Source: Porticoccus sp. (GTDB lineage: Bacteria; Pseudomonadota; Gammaproteobacteria; Pseudomonadales; Porticoccaceae). Taken from it: DNA of 32,564 nucleotides. The notes under the pieces were generated by a model. It had not been told where the DNA came from, ran no database searches, and worked only from the letters and a program-made list of their open reading frames with translations. The position numbers and the translations under genes were made by a program. The stretch is from contig NVUM01000006.1 of assembly GCA_002733125.1 (NCBI GenBank), positions 60,402 through 92,965 on the forward strand, read 5' to 3'. Shown here piece after piece: positions 1 through 8,605 of the stretch (position 1 is the first letter of the stretch; every line of letters starts with the position of its first letter).

Positions 1-1491
1 GGCAGCCGCGACACCAGTCTGCTTGCGGCACGCTATGCCCATACCAGTGACCAATTTGATTACCGGGCTTCTCTCAGCTACTTCAACACTGAGGGCTTCC
101 GTGGTGTCAATGACGAGTCGATCGCTCGCTCTGGTCGCTTTCAGGGGACTTTTCAGGCGACGCCTGAAACTTCCCTGGATTTTCAATTGGGCTACGCCGA
201 GGGCCCTTGGGGTCGCGGCGGCAGTGGTGTCTCTGTGGATCCTGTCGGCACCAAGGAAGCCAGCGAGCAATATGGCAGCATTCGCCTGACTCGCACCACA
301 GACCCTGGCAGTGCCTGGTATCTGCAGTTTGGTTTCACCTCCGGTGAAGAAAACGATAAATTTTCTGCCGGACTACTGTCGAACTTGCTGGGGGTTGATC
401 CCGCCGATATTGGCGGGGTGATCCCTGCTCAACAGGAGCAGGAGGTGATTGGTCGCACCTTTGACTATCAGGTCAACCGGCGCGATATCGAGTTTCAGCA
501 ACTGTTGAATGGGCAGCGCTATCGGATTGCCTGGGGCCTGGGTTATCGCAAGGACATGGTGAATAGTCTGGAAATCGTCGGCCAAAAAGAGTGGCAGGCC
601 ATGGAGACCTTCCGGGCACAAGGTAATATCGAGTACCGGTTGACTGATCAGCTGTTGTTGAACGCTGGTGCCATATACGAAAAGAACAACATCAATCCCG
701 GTGAGCTGTCCTGGCGGCTGGGCCTGAATTTTACCCCGACTGAGGGACATATGTTTCGGGTCTCGGTTGCGGAGAGCTGGCGGCAACCATTTCTGGTGGA
801 GAATTTTCACAATATTGCCGTGCGGTTGAATGACGGTATCGTGATCGAAACCGTTCAGATGGCGCCCGAGCCCATTGATGCAGAGCGGCTGCGCAGTTAT
901 GAGCTGGGCTATATCGGCAACTGGCTGGATGAACGGTTGACCGCCGAGGTCAAGCTCTATCGGGAAACCTTTGAGGACGAGATTGAATACGTCTGGGATC
1001 CCACTTACCCGGAGGTGGCATCGATTTTTAATCAGGGCGCCATCCTTGACGTCAATGGCGGCAGTACCGCTATTGAGGGATTTGAAACCGGGGCGCGCTG
1101 GCTGGCATCCGATCGCACCCGTTTATGGTTGTCCTATGCCTACGCGGACGCCGATCAGTCCAGTTTGCCCATGGCATTTCGCAGTCTCTATCAAACTTCA
1201 GCGACACCGCGCCACACCGCCAGCCTGTTGATGTCCCATGATCTCGGTCGCCACTGGCAGGTGAGTGCCGGTTATTACTATCTCGACGATATGGTCTGGA
1301 TTCTGTGGGGCTCCGAAACCGATGCCTATCGACGGCTTGATGTGCGGGTTGCCCGCCAGTTCCCGCTGCGCAATGCGGATTTCAAGCTGGAATTGATCGG
1401 CCAGAACCTCGGTGGCGATTACGTGGAGTTCAAGCAGGCCAACCGTTTTGAAACACGGACATTTCTGCGTGCCACACTGCAGTTTCACTGA
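1..1491 (+). CDS. TonB-dependent outer membrane receptor, 5' end missing
   Basis: The reading frame is open from the first base, so the window begins inside the gene; 496 residues remain. The sequence is a run of alternating amphipathic strands with short turns, such as YRASLSYF, SYELGYIGNWLDERLTAEVKLYRE and the closing RTFLRATLQFH. This is the beta-barrel half of a TonB-dependent receptor. The signal peptide, TonB box and plug domain would lie upstream, outside the window. Features such as DVRVARQF followed by LELIGQNLGGDYVEF are typical of the last barrel strands. The protein ends in Phe-His rather than the usual terminal Phe. The substrate cannot be read from the barrel. The next gene, radA, starts 74 bases later and is functionally unrelated. 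Confidence is high for the family and low for the ligand. Confidence 0.85.
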   Translation, partial: GSRDTSLLAARYAHTSDQFDYRASLSYFNTEGFRGVNDESIARSGRFQGTFQATPETSLDFQLGYAEGPWGRGGSGVSVDPVGTKEASEQYGSIRLTRTTDPGSAWYLQFGFTSGEENDKFSAGLLSNLLGVDPADIGGVIPAQQEQEVIGRTFDYQVNRRDIEFQQLLNGQRYRIAWGLGYRKDMVNSLEIVGQKEWQAMETFRAQGNIEYRLTDQLLLNAGAIYEKNNINPGELSWRLGLNFTPTEGHMFRVSVAESWRQPFLVENFHNIAVRLNDGIVIETVQMAPEPIDAERLRSYELGYIGNWLDERLTAEVKLYRETFEDEIEYVWDPTYPEVASIFNQGAILDVNGGSTAIEGFETGARWLASDRTRLWLSYAYADADQSSLPMAFRSLYQTSATPRHTASLLMSHDLGRHWQVSAGYYYLDDMVWILWGSETDAYRRLDVRVARQFPLRNADFKLELIGQNLGGDYVEFKQANRFETRTFLRATLQFH

Positions 1492-1565
1492 TATCCCCAC
1501 AGCCAAACACCCTGATCGGGGGTGATCGCATGGTAGACTGAAAAGCATTTTCGGGAGATTGTTAC

Positions 1566-2936
1566 TTGGCCAGAAAGAAAACCACCGCCTATGTTTGCAA
1601 CGACTGTGGTGCGGATTACACCAAGTGGCAGGGGCAGTGCCCCGAGTGTGGTGCATGGAATACGCTGACGGAAGTGCGTCTCGGCGCTATTGTCGCCTCG
1701 GGTAACCGCAGTGGCGGTGGCTTTGCCGGGGCTGCCGACGGTGTGGTGAACACGCTGGCGGAAATCGATCTGGCCGATATTCCCCGTATCAGCGCGGGTA
1801 GTCAGGAGCTGGATCTGGTGCTGGGTGGTGGGCTGGTGCCCGGATCCTGCATTCTGGTGGGCGGCGAGCCGGGCGCGGGGAAAAGCACCTTGCTGCTGCA
1901 GACCCTCTGCAAACTGGCAGAGAGTCAGGTGGCGCTCTATGTCACCGGTGAAGAATCCCCGCAACAGGTCGCCATGAGGGCCCATCGCCTGGGTCTGCCG
2001 GTAAACCGGTTGCAGATCATGGCAGAGACCTCCGTGGAAACCGTTTGTGCCACCGCCGCGCGAGTACGGCCCAGAATTCTGGTGGTTGATTCCATTCAGG
2101 TCATGCAGCTTGAGGAGATTGCCTCGGCGCCCGGCAGCGTTTCACAGGTGCGGGAATGTGCCGCAATGCTGGTTCGCTACGCAAAACAGACGGGCACAGT
2201 GTTGCTGCTGGTGGGCCATGTCACCAAGGATGGCAGTCTGGCTGGCCCCAAGGTGTTGGAGCACATGATCGATTGTTCGCTGATGCTCGAGGGAACCAGC
2301 GACAGCCATTTCCGGACCCTGCGCAGCCACAAAAATCGCTTCGGTGCGGTCAATGAGCTGGGCGTGTTTGCCATGACCGACAGGGGGTTGCGCGAAGTGG
2401 CAAACCCCTCTGCCATCTTTTTACAACGGGGTGATGAGGTGGCTTCCGGCAGCGTGGTCATTGTGGTCTGGGAGGGCACCCGGCCCCTGTTGGTGGAGTT
2501 GCAGGCGCTGGTGGATGACAGTCACCTGAGTAACCCGAGGCGGGTGACCGTGGGGCTGGAGCACAATCGGCTGGCAATGCTGCTGGCGGTGTTGCACCGT
2601 CACGGTGGGATCATGGTCGGCGATCAGGACGTCTTTGTGAATGTGGTGGGTGGCGTCAAGGTATTGGAGACCAGTGCCGATCTGGCGCTGATCCTGGCGG
2701 TTATTTCCAGCTTCCGTGATCACCCGCTGCCCCGCGATCTGGTGGTTTTCGGCGAGGTGGGACTGTCCGGTGAGATCAGGCCCGTGCAAAACGGTCAGGA
2801 GCGACTGCGAGAGGCCGCCAAACATGGCTTCTCGCGAGCGATTATCCCCTTTGGTAATGCCCCTCGCCAACCGATCAAGGGGATGGAAGTGATACCGGTG
2901 CGCAAACTGACCGATGCGCTGGATGCGCTTGGCTAA
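1566..2936 (+). CDS. radA: DNA repair protein RadA
   Basis: RadA is a RecA-like, DnaB-type helicase that helps process recombination intermediates. All diagnostic parts are present in 456 residues, the usual length. There is an N-terminal zinc finger with Cys11, Cys14, Cys25 and Cys28, a Walker A GGEPGAGKST at 99-108, a Walker B-like ILVVDS near 171-176, and the RadA-specific KNRFG at 256-260. A C-terminal Lon-protease-like domain follows, with the GGVKVLETSADLALILA and FGEVGLSGEIRPV stretches. The start is TTG at 1566, giving the conserved N-terminus MARKKTTAYVCNDCG; no ATG lies near enough upstream of the first cysteine pair. It is followed directly by the B12 promoter region and is probably its own transcription unit. 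It is not part of the B12 group. Confidence 0.97.
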   Translation: MARKKTTAYVCNDCGADYTKWQGQCPECGAWNTLTEVRLGAIVASGNRSGGGFAGAADGVVNTLAEIDLADIPRISAGSQELDLVLGGGLVPGSCILVGGEPGAGKSTLLLQTLCKLAESQVALYVTGEESPQQVAMRAHRLGLPVNRLQIMAETSVETVCATAARVRPRILVVDSIQVMQLEEIASAPGSVSQVRECAAMLVRYAKQTGTVLLLVGHVTKDGSLAGPKVLEHMIDCSLMLEGTSDSHFRTLRSHKNRFGAVNELGVFAMTDRGLREVANPSAIFLQRGDEVASGSVVIVVWEGTRPLLVELQALVDDSHLSNPRRVTVGLEHNRLAMLLAVLHRHGGIMVGDQDVFVNVVGGVKVLETSADLALILAVISSFRDHPLPRDLVVFGEVGLSGEIRPVQNGQERLREAAKHGFSRAIIPFGNAPRQPIKGMEVIPVRKLTDALDALG

Positions 2937-2973
2937 TGCCTCTCTGCCCGCGTCTCCCATGTAAAACCCAAAA

Positions 2974-3002
2974 TTGACTTTGCCCGGTTCCGGGCGTAAA
3001 TT
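2974..3002 (+). promoter_or_regulatory. Sigma-70-type promoter for the B12 operon
   Basis: TTGACT at 2974-2979 and TAAATT at 2997-3002 are separated by 17 bases, a near-consensus -35/-10 pair. The predicted start near 3009 lies just upstream of the first base of the cobalamin riboswitch helix P1 at 3022, which supports the assignment. The spacer contains a small GCCCG/CGGGC hairpin (2982-2995) with no T-run, so it is not a convincing radA terminator. Confidence 0.65.
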
Positions 3003-3021
3003 CCTCCACCTTGCTTAGGCA

Positions 3022-3236
3022 ACAGGTTCTCGACGCAGCGTTCAGTGCGTCGGGTGAAACGGGAAGTCGGTGCGCTCCATGACGCCAGTCAAAGGCAAAT
3101 CCGACACTGCCCCCGCAACGGTAATTGAGTGAACCCGCAGTACGGGTTCAAAAGCCAGATCACACAGCCACTGTGCATATGCATGGGAAGGCGACCTGGC
3201 AGGGGAAACCGCTCATGAGTCCGGAGACCGGCCTGT
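3022..3236 (+). promoter_or_regulatory. Cobalamin (AdoCbl) riboswitch
   Basis: This is a B12-sensing leader RNA that lowers expression of downstream transport genes when cobalamin is plentiful. The conserved blocks occur in order: GGGTGAAACGGGAA near 3050-3065, CTGCCCCCGCAACGGTAA near 3107-3124, the B12 box AGCCACTG (3166-3173) paired across a short stem with GGGAAGGC (3185-3192), and GGAGACCGGCC near the 3' end. The closing helix P1 forms between ACAGG (3022-3026) and CCTGT (3232-3236). It sits between a good promoter and btuB, the classic target. Confidence 0.95.
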
Positions 3237-3245
3237 CGCTACGCA

Positions 3246-3352
3246 AACGAACCACGGGGTGTGGTTGCGTTGGTGTCGACAGTTTTCCTGTTTCATCGCC
3301 AATCATAACTCCGTGGACTGATCTCACTCAGCACGCGTTCGGGGTCGAACGC
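3246..3352 (+). promoter_or_regulatory. Putative riboswitch expression platform with RBS-proximal hairpin
   Basis: The 129 bases between P1 and the btuB start hold two hairpins. The first pairs AACG-AACCAC (3246-3255) with GTGGTT-g-CGTT (3261-3271). The second is a perfect 7-base-pair stem, GCGTTCG (3335-3341) with CGAACGC (3346-3352), loop GGGT. It ends one base before the Shine-Dalgarno GGAG (3354-3357). Neither hairpin is followed by a T-run, which argues for control of translation rather than transcription termination. The switching mechanism is inferred. Confidence 0.4.
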
Positions 3353-3365
3353 CGGAGACTTGTTA

Positions 3366-5315
3366 ATGAAAAAATTTCCTCCCGCCAGTTGCCTGGCACT
3401 CCTTGTCATTTCTATTGCCAGTGCACAGGCTGCCGAACCGGCGATTGACACTGAAACCGGTAAAAATAATCTTCAGGAAGTCGTGGTCACCGCGTCCCTG
3501 GCACCGGTTCAGTTGCAGCAGACCGGCAACGCCATTCATGTTATTTCTGCCCGGGATATCGAAGTCAGTGGTGCCGCCGTAGTCAGTGACCTGTTGCGCG
3601 ATGTGCCCGGTATCGCCATCAACCGGAGTGGTCCACTCGGTTCCACTACCCAGTTGAGAATGCGCGGTGCCGAAGGCAACCATGTGCTGGTGCTGGTGGA
3701 TGGCGTTGAAGTGAACGACGGTGCCCAGGCCGATGAATTTAACTGGGCCCACATGTCCTCCGCCGGTATCGAACGGATCGAGGTGGTGCGCGGTGCACAG
3801 AGTGCTCTTTGGGGCAGTGATGCGGTGGCGGGGGTGATCAATATTATTACCCGTCAGGCGGACGAGCCCTTTCAGGCACAGGTCTTCTCCGAGGGCGGCA
3901 GTCATGGCACCAATCATACGGGCTTTACGATCGGTGCCAGTGCCGGGACGGCCCACATCAACCTCAGTGGTTCACACCTGTCTGCCGACGGCGACAATAT
4001 TTCCGGCTCTGGCAGTGAAGATGATGGCTATCGCAACAGCACACTCAACCTCAACGCCGGCTGGCGGCCGCTGGACAACCTGGGCCTGTCCCTGACGGCC
4101 CGCCAGACAGAGGGTGAAAATGAATTTGATGGCATTGATGACCTGATTACCGGTTTGCCGGAGGACGGTGACCATGAATCAGACTTTCGTCAGCGTTTTG
4201 TCCGCGCCCAAGCGGACTTGTCCCTGCTAGATAATCGCTGGCAGCACCGGGTCGCTCTGGCGGTCAGCCGCCACAACAATGAAAACTATACCGATGGCGC
4301 GACCACCGGTTCCAACGCAGCGCGGAAAAAACAGTACAGCTACCTCACCAGTTTCAGCTGGGATGAACAGACCCAGCGCCTGTCGCTGCTGCTGGAGCGG
4401 GAAACCGAGGATTTCCGCCAGCGAGGCCCCATTCTGTTCGGCGACCCGAATCAGAACCAAAGCCGCGAAACCGACAGTGTGGCACTGGAGTATCGGGTGG
4501 CGCTGTGGGACCGGCTGACATTGGGTGCCAGTGTGCGCCACGATGACAACAGCGAATTTCAGAACGCCTACACGCGGCGCTTCGATGCCAGTTACCGTAT
4601 CCCCGCATCGGCCACACGTTTCCGTGCCAGTTGGGGCACAGCGGTGAAAAACCCCACGTTCTCCGAGCGTTTTGGTTTCTATACAAATTTTATCGGCAAC
4701 CCCGACCTGCGCCCGGAAAAATCCACCAGTTGGGATGTGGGTGTCGATCAATCGCTGTTTGATGACCGGTTGATGCTTGGCCTGACCTATTTTCGCGCCC
4801 GCCTGGAAAATGAGATCAATGGGTTTGCCTATGACCCCGACCACTTGGCCTTCACCGCAGAGAATGTCAGTGGTAACAGTGACCGGCAGGGTGTGGAGTT
4901 GACGTTTGATGCCAGCCTGACGCCGACCCTGTTCCTCAAGGGCAGTTATACCTACACGGATGCCACCGAGCCCGACAGTGACGGCCGGGATGTGGATGAA
5001 CTGCGTCGGCCCCGCCATCTCGGCAGTACGACGCTGAACTGGCAGGTGGCCGAGCGCCTCAATATTGTTCTGAATGCTCAGTACAATGGCCACCAGGATG
5101 ACCAGTATTTTCCACCCTGGCCACAGCCCTCAACACGGGTTGAACTGGATGATTACACACTGGTGAATCTGAGTGCCCAGTACCAGGCGAGCAATTCGCT
5201 GACCATTTATACCCGGCTGGAAAACCTGCTGGATGAAGATTATGAGGAGGTTTTTGGCTATGAGACACTCGGTTTTGGTGCCATGGTGGGTGTTCGCTAC
5301 AGCTTCACCCAATAA
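3366..5315 (+). CDS. btuB: Vitamin B12 TonB-dependent outer membrane receptor
   Basis: This receptor brings cobalamin across the outer membrane using TonB energy. The protein has 649 residues. It has a signal peptide ending AQA near residue 22, a TonB box (LQEVVVTA, about 36-43), a plug domain with LRMRGAEGNHVLVLVDGVEVND and IERIEVVRGAQSALWGSDAVAGVINIIT, and then a long barrel with ENLLDEDYEEVFGY near the end. The plug motifs are typical of BtuB. The ATG at 3366 is chosen over the in-frame TTG at 3360 because GGAG (3354-3357) lies 8 bases upstream of it and a clean signal peptide follows. The cobalamin riboswitch directly upstream gives the ligand with good confidence. It is the first gene of a seven-gene, tightly packed B12 operon. 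Confidence 0.93.
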   Translation: MKKFPPASCLALLVISIASAQAAEPAIDTETGKNNLQEVVVTASLAPVQLQQTGNAIHVISARDIEVSGAAVVSDLLRDVPGIAINRSGPLGSTTQLRMRGAEGNHVLVLVDGVEVNDGAQADEFNWAHMSSAGIERIEVVRGAQSALWGSDAVAGVINIITRQADEPFQAQVFSEGGSHGTNHTGFTIGASAGTAHINLSGSHLSADGDNISGSGSEDDGYRNSTLNLNAGWRPLDNLGLSLTARQTEGENEFDGIDDLITGLPEDGDHESDFRQRFVRAQADLSLLDNRWQHRVALAVSRHNNENYTDGATTGSNAARKKQYSYLTSFSWDEQTQRLSLLLERETEDFRQRGPILFGDPNQNQSRETDSVALEYRVALWDRLTLGASVRHDDNSEFQNAYTRRFDASYRIPASATRFRASWGTAVKNPTFSERFGFYTNFIGNPDLRPEKSTSWDVGVDQSLFDDRLMLGLTYFRARLENEINGFAYDPDHLAFTAENVSGNSDRQGVELTFDASLTPTLFLKGSYTYTDATEPDSDGRDVDELRRPRHLGSTTLNWQVAERLNIVLNAQYNGHQDDQYFPPWPQPSTRVELDDYTLVNLSAQYQASNSLTIYTRLENLLDEDYEEVFGYETLGFGAMVGVRYSFTQ

Positions 5316-5342
5316 GTTGTCGGCTCAGGGGAGCGGTGTGGC

Positions 5343-6038
5343 GTGACCGATTTGAGCAGACCCGGGAAAACCCGGGTGTTACTGTCCTGGAGCAGTGGCA
5401 AGGATTCCGCCTGGACGCTTTATCAATTGCAGCGGGATCCCACCGTGGAGGTGGTCGGGTTATTGACCACTTACAATCAGGCATTTGACCGTTCGGCCAT
5501 TCACGGCGTCCGCCTGAGTCTGGTGCGCGCCCAGGCGGACGCTGCCGGCTTGCCGCTGCTGGCGATTCCCCTGCCCTGGCCGTGCAGCAATGAGCAGTAT
5601 GAGCAGGCCATGCGTACCGGACTGGAGGAAGCCATACAGCAATTCTCACCCGACGCCATTGCCTTTGGCGATCTGTTTCTGGAGGACATTCGCGCCTACC
5701 GTGAAAGCCGCATGGCACAGACCGGGCTTGAGGTATTGTTTCCGATCTGGGCTACGCCCACAGATCAACTGGCCAGGGCCATGGTGGACGGTGGCTTGCA
5801 GGCACGTGTGACCTGTCTGGATCCCGGCAGGATGCCCCAGTCACTGGCGGGCTCCGCGTTCAATCTGGATTTTCTGACGAAACTGCCGGCGGCGGTCGAT
5901 CCCTGTGGGGAGAATGGTGAATTCCACAGCTTTGCCTGGAACGGGCCGATGTTCAAATGGCCGATACGGGTTGAGGTGGGTGAAACAGTGACCCGCGAGG
6001 GGTTTGTGTACACCGACCTGACGGAGGTGGTGGCTTGA
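5343..6038 (+). CDS. PP-loop ATPase of the diphthine-ammonia ligase-like (DUF71/TIGR00290) family
   Basis: This is a 231-residue adenine-nucleotide alpha-hydrolase-fold protein. The PP-loop SSGKDS is at residues 17-22, within VLLSWSSGKDSAW. Downstream, FGDLFLEDIRAYRESRM and the LFPIWATPTDQLARAMVDGG stretch match the family that includes eukaryotic and archaeal diphthamide synthetase (Diphthami_syn_2). Bacteria have no diphthamide, so the bacterial role differs. Relatives often sit beside B12 transport genes, as here, and may act in cobamide salvage or an amidation step; that is inference. The start is GTG at 5343, with AGGGGAG (5327-5333) 9 bases upstream. It is 27 bases after btuB, and its stop overlaps the next start by 4 bases, so it is co-transcribed under the riboswitch. 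Family assignment is secure; the reaction is unknown. Confidence 0.85.
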   Translation: MTDLSRPGKTRVLLSWSSGKDSAWTLYQLQRDPTVEVVGLLTTYNQAFDRSAIHGVRLSLVRAQADAAGLPLLAIPLPWPCSNEQYEQAMRTGLEEAIQQFSPDAIAFGDLFLEDIRAYRESRMAQTGLEVLFPIWATPTDQLARAMVDGGLQARVTCLDPGRMPQSLAGSAFNLDFLTKLPAAVDPCGENGEFHSFAWNGPMFKWPIRVEVGETVTREGFVYTDLTEVVA

Positions 6039-6958
6039 GAATAGTCTCGCTGTTGCCCAGCGCCACAGAGATCATCTGTGGCATTGGACTCCGTGACAGT
6101 CTGGTGGGCGTCACCCATGAATGTGATTTTCCACCCGACGTGGTGGGATTGCCGGTGGTAACTGCCTCCAGGATTCCCAAGGGGCTTGCCAGTGATGAGA
6201 TCGATACGCTGGTCAGCGACCAACTGGAAACGGACAGTGCGCTGTACAGTCTGAACGAGTCGATACTAGGGCAGCTCGCTCCTGATTTGATCGTCACCCA
6301 GGCCCTTTGTGACGTCTGTGCGGTCTCTGCCGGTGAGGTGAATGAGATAGCCTGTCAGTTGCCCGGTGATGTCCGGGTGATCAATCTGGAGCCCAGCTGT
6401 CTGCAGGATGTTCTGGATACAGTGTTACTGGTGGGAGAGGCGGCGGGCTGTCCCGCTGCAGCCGCTACCTATCTCGCCGAGCTCTGCCGCCGGGTCAATC
6501 AGGTGGCGGCGCGGACGGCGGCTGTGCCGGCGCTGCGTCCCCGAGTGGCAATTCTGGAGTGGCTCGACCCGATCTACGATGGCGGGCACTGGTACCCGGA
6601 GCTGATTGAGCTGGCCGGTGGCACGCCCTGTTTTGGCGAACAGCAGCGGCCGTCCCGCCGCCGTTCGTGGGAGGAATTGGTGGCTGCGGCACCGGATGTG
6701 GTGGTGGTATCACTGTGCGGATTTGACTTGCAGCGCACGGCCCTGGATATTCCCCTGCTGACAGGCAGGCCAGGTTACGGCATGCTGCCAGCGACGGAGT
6801 CTGACCGGGTTTATATGGTAGACGGCAACAGTTATTTCAGTCGCCCCGGTCCCCGGCTGGTGGATAGTCTGGAAATACTGGCCAATCTGCTGCACCCCGA
6901 AATTCATCCACTGCCCCGGGGTATGATGGGCGCAGTGAAAATTCCGAACACCCCCTGA
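6035..6958 (+). CDS. Cobalamin-binding-type (BtuF-like) protein lacking a signal peptide
   Basis: This 307-residue protein has the periplasmic-binding fold of class III binding proteins (PF01497). It opens with RIVSLLPSATEIICGIG and contains the LVGVTHECDFP loop, an APDLIVTQALCDVCAVS stretch and AAPDVVVVSLCGFD. All are typical of the cobalamin-binding protein subgroup. Unusually for a transporter subunit, the conserved fold starts at residue 2, leaving no room for a signal peptide, so it is probably cytoplasmic. The start is TTG at 6035, overlapping the previous stop (TTGA). No other start would add a signal peptide, because the upstream sequence is the DUF71 coding region. A second, exported BtuF is encoded at the end of the operon, so this copy is likely to have another job, perhaps intracellular cobamide handling with the PP-loop protein. 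The family is confident; the role is open. Confidence 0.85.
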   Translation: MRIVSLLPSATEIICGIGLRDSLVGVTHECDFPPDVVGLPVVTASRIPKGLASDEIDTLVSDQLETDSALYSLNESILGQLAPDLIVTQALCDVCAVSAGEVNEIACQLPGDVRVINLEPSCLQDVLDTVLLVGEAAGCPAAAATYLAELCRRVNQVAARTAAVPALRPRVAILEWLDPIYDGGHWYPELIELAGGTPCFGEQQRPSRRRSWEELVAAAPDVVVVSLCGFDLQRTALDIPLLTGRPGYGMLPATESDRVYMVDGNSYFSRPGPRLVDSLEILANLLHPEIHPLPRGMMGAVKIPNTP

Positions 6959-6967
6959 GGACATGCA

Positions 6968-7561
6968 ATGACAGACAAACACCAGCAGAAGATGCAGAAG
7001 CTCAAGGAAAAAGTGGACGCCGGTATAGCGGCCGCAGACCAGGAGCGCGGGGTGATGGTTTTTCTCACCGGTGATGGCAAGGGTAAATCCAGTTCTGCCT
7101 TTGGCATGGTGATGCGGGCACTGGGCTATCACTACAAGGTGGGGGTGGTGCAATTCATCAAGGGCGAGCAGCTCTCGGGCGAAGAGCTCTACCTGCAGGA
7201 AAAATGTCCGGAAGTGGACTTCTACCAGATGGGCACCGGCTTTACCTGGAATACCCAGGATCGCCAGGGTGATATGGAGGCCGCCTTGCGCACCTGGCTG
7301 GTGGCCAAGCGGATGCTGGCGGATGAAAGTTTCCATCTGGTGGTCTTGGATGAGTTGACCTACATGCTCAGTTTTCAGTATCTCGATGAAGCCGAAGTGC
7401 TGGATGCTTTGCGCAACCGACCGTTCGGCCAGAGTGTTGTGGTGACCGGCCGCGGTGGCGGGGCGGGGCTACAGGCGCTGGCGGATACCGTCTCCGAGAT
7501 ACGGGACGTCAAGCACGCCTATCGCGCCGGTATTATGGCGCGGCGCGGTGTGGACTTCTGA
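6968..7561 (+). CDS. btuR: Cob(I)alamin / cob(I)yrinic acid a,c-diamide adenosyltransferase (CobO/BtuR type)
   Basis: This enzyme transfers the 5'-deoxyadenosyl group of ATP to reduced cobalt, making adenosylcobalamin. Its 197 residues match the E. coli BtuR layout closely. There is a charged N-terminus (KMQKLKEKVDAGIAAADQERG), a P-loop GDGKGKSSSA at about 35-44, VGVVQFIKG, GTGFTWNTQDRQGD, VVLDELTYM, and a C-terminus with ADTVSEIRDVKHAYRAGI. The ATG at 6968 has GAGG (6957-6960) 7 bases upstream. It lies 9 bases after the BtuF-like gene and 23 before btuC. In this operon it would convert imported cobalamin into the cofactor used by IcmF, which is encoded 15 kb downstream. Confidence 0.96.
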   Translation: MTDKHQQKMQKLKEKVDAGIAAADQERGVMVFLTGDGKGKSSSAFGMVMRALGYHYKVGVVQFIKGEQLSGEELYLQEKCPEVDFYQMGTGFTWNTQDRQGDMEAALRTWLVAKRMLADESFHLVVLDELTYMLSFQYLDEAEVLDALRNRPFGQSVVVTGRGGGAGLQALADTVSEIRDVKHAYRAGIMARRGVDF

Positions 7562-7584
7562 CGGGCCGACCGAGGAACTGCGTC

Positions 7585-8601
7585 TTGCATCGTCTTCCCC
7601 CGCGGGCCTTTATGGTGGTTGCCCTGGTTTTGCTGGTGCTGGCTGTATTGCTTGGCTTGCTCGTGGGCCCGGTACAGATTGCCCCGGTAAAACTGCTGAC
7701 GCTCTGGTCTGCCGACCAGGATATGGATGGTCGCGTGCTGGAACTGATCCGTCTGCCACGGGTGTTGTTGGCGGCCCTGGTCGGCGCCTGTCTGGCCAGT
7801 TGTGGTGCTGTGATGCAGGGTCTGTTTCGCAATCCACTGGCTGACCCCTCCCTGATCGGTGTTTCCAGTGGCGCCTCGGTAGGCGCCAGTTGTGTGATTT
7901 TTTTCGGTGGCTTTGGATTCCTGGGTTCCGGGTTGGGTCTGCCTGCGATTGCGATCGGTGCCTTTCTTGGTGGCATGGCCGCCACAGCTGTCGTTTACCG
8001 GTTGGCAACCTCGGTAACCGGTACCTCCGTATCCACCATGTTGCTGGCCGGAATTGCCATCACGGCCTTGGCGGGGGCGGTAACCAGCCTGTTCAGTTTC
8101 TTTGCCGACAATGAAATGCTGCGTCGCATCAGCCTCTGGCAAATGGGCAATCTGGACAGTGCCAATTGGCACCGTGTGATGGTGATTGCCGCGGTGGTGA
8201 TACCGCTGGTATTGGTCCTGCCGCGCGAAGGCCGCGCGTTGAATGCCATGTTGCTGGGAGAATCCGAGGCCCGCCACTTGGGTATTGGTGTCGAGCAGCT
8301 GAAACGGCGATTGATCGTGCTGACGGCCCTCGGGGTTGGTGTGGCGGTGGCGGTGTCGGGTGTGGTCGCTTTTGTGGGGCTGATTGTGCCCCATCTGGTG
8401 CGGTTGCTGATCGGGCCCGATCACCGTTACCTGATTCCCGGTTCTGCCCTGTTGGGGGCGGTGTTGCTGTTGCTGGCGGATACCGGGGCCCGGACTCTGA
8501 TGTCGCCGGCTGAATTGCCCACCGGGGTGATCACGGCCCTGCTGGGGGCACCATTCTTCGTTGCCCTGTTGCTCCGGCAGCGCCGGGATTTGGTGAGTTA
8601 G
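7585..8601 (+). CDS. btuC: B12 ABC transporter, FecCD-type permease
   Basis: This is an inner-membrane channel subunit of 338 residues, mostly hydrophobic, with about ten membrane segments. It contains the family signature GACLASCGAVMQGLFRNPLADPSLIGVSSGAS and the ATPase-contacting loop LLGESEARHLGIGVEQLKRR, followed by GLIVPHLVRLLIGPDHR. The start is TTG at 7585, backed by GAGGA (7572-7576) 8 bases upstream; an internal ATG at 7612 would remove part of the first membrane segment. The permease and its ATPase resemble the HmuUV branch in sequence. However, the riboswitch, btuB, btuR and a BtuF in the same operon indicate a cobalamin substrate. The gene ends 4 bases before btuD. Confidence 0.9.
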   Translation: MHRLPPRAFMVVALVLLVLAVLLGLLVGPVQIAPVKLLTLWSADQDMDGRVLELIRLPRVLLAALVGACLASCGAVMQGLFRNPLADPSLIGVSSGASVGASCVIFFGGFGFLGSGLGLPAIAIGAFLGGMAATAVVYRLATSVTGTSVSTMLLAGIAITALAGAVTSLFSFFADNEMLRRISLWQMGNLDSANWHRVMVIAAVVIPLVLVLPREGRALNAMLLGESEARHLGIGVEQLKRRLIVLTALGVGVAVAVSGVVAFVGLIVPHLVRLLIGPDHRYLIPGSALLGAVLLLLADTGARTLMSPAELPTGVITALLGAPFFVALLLRQRRDLVS

Positions 8602-8605
8602 CGGG

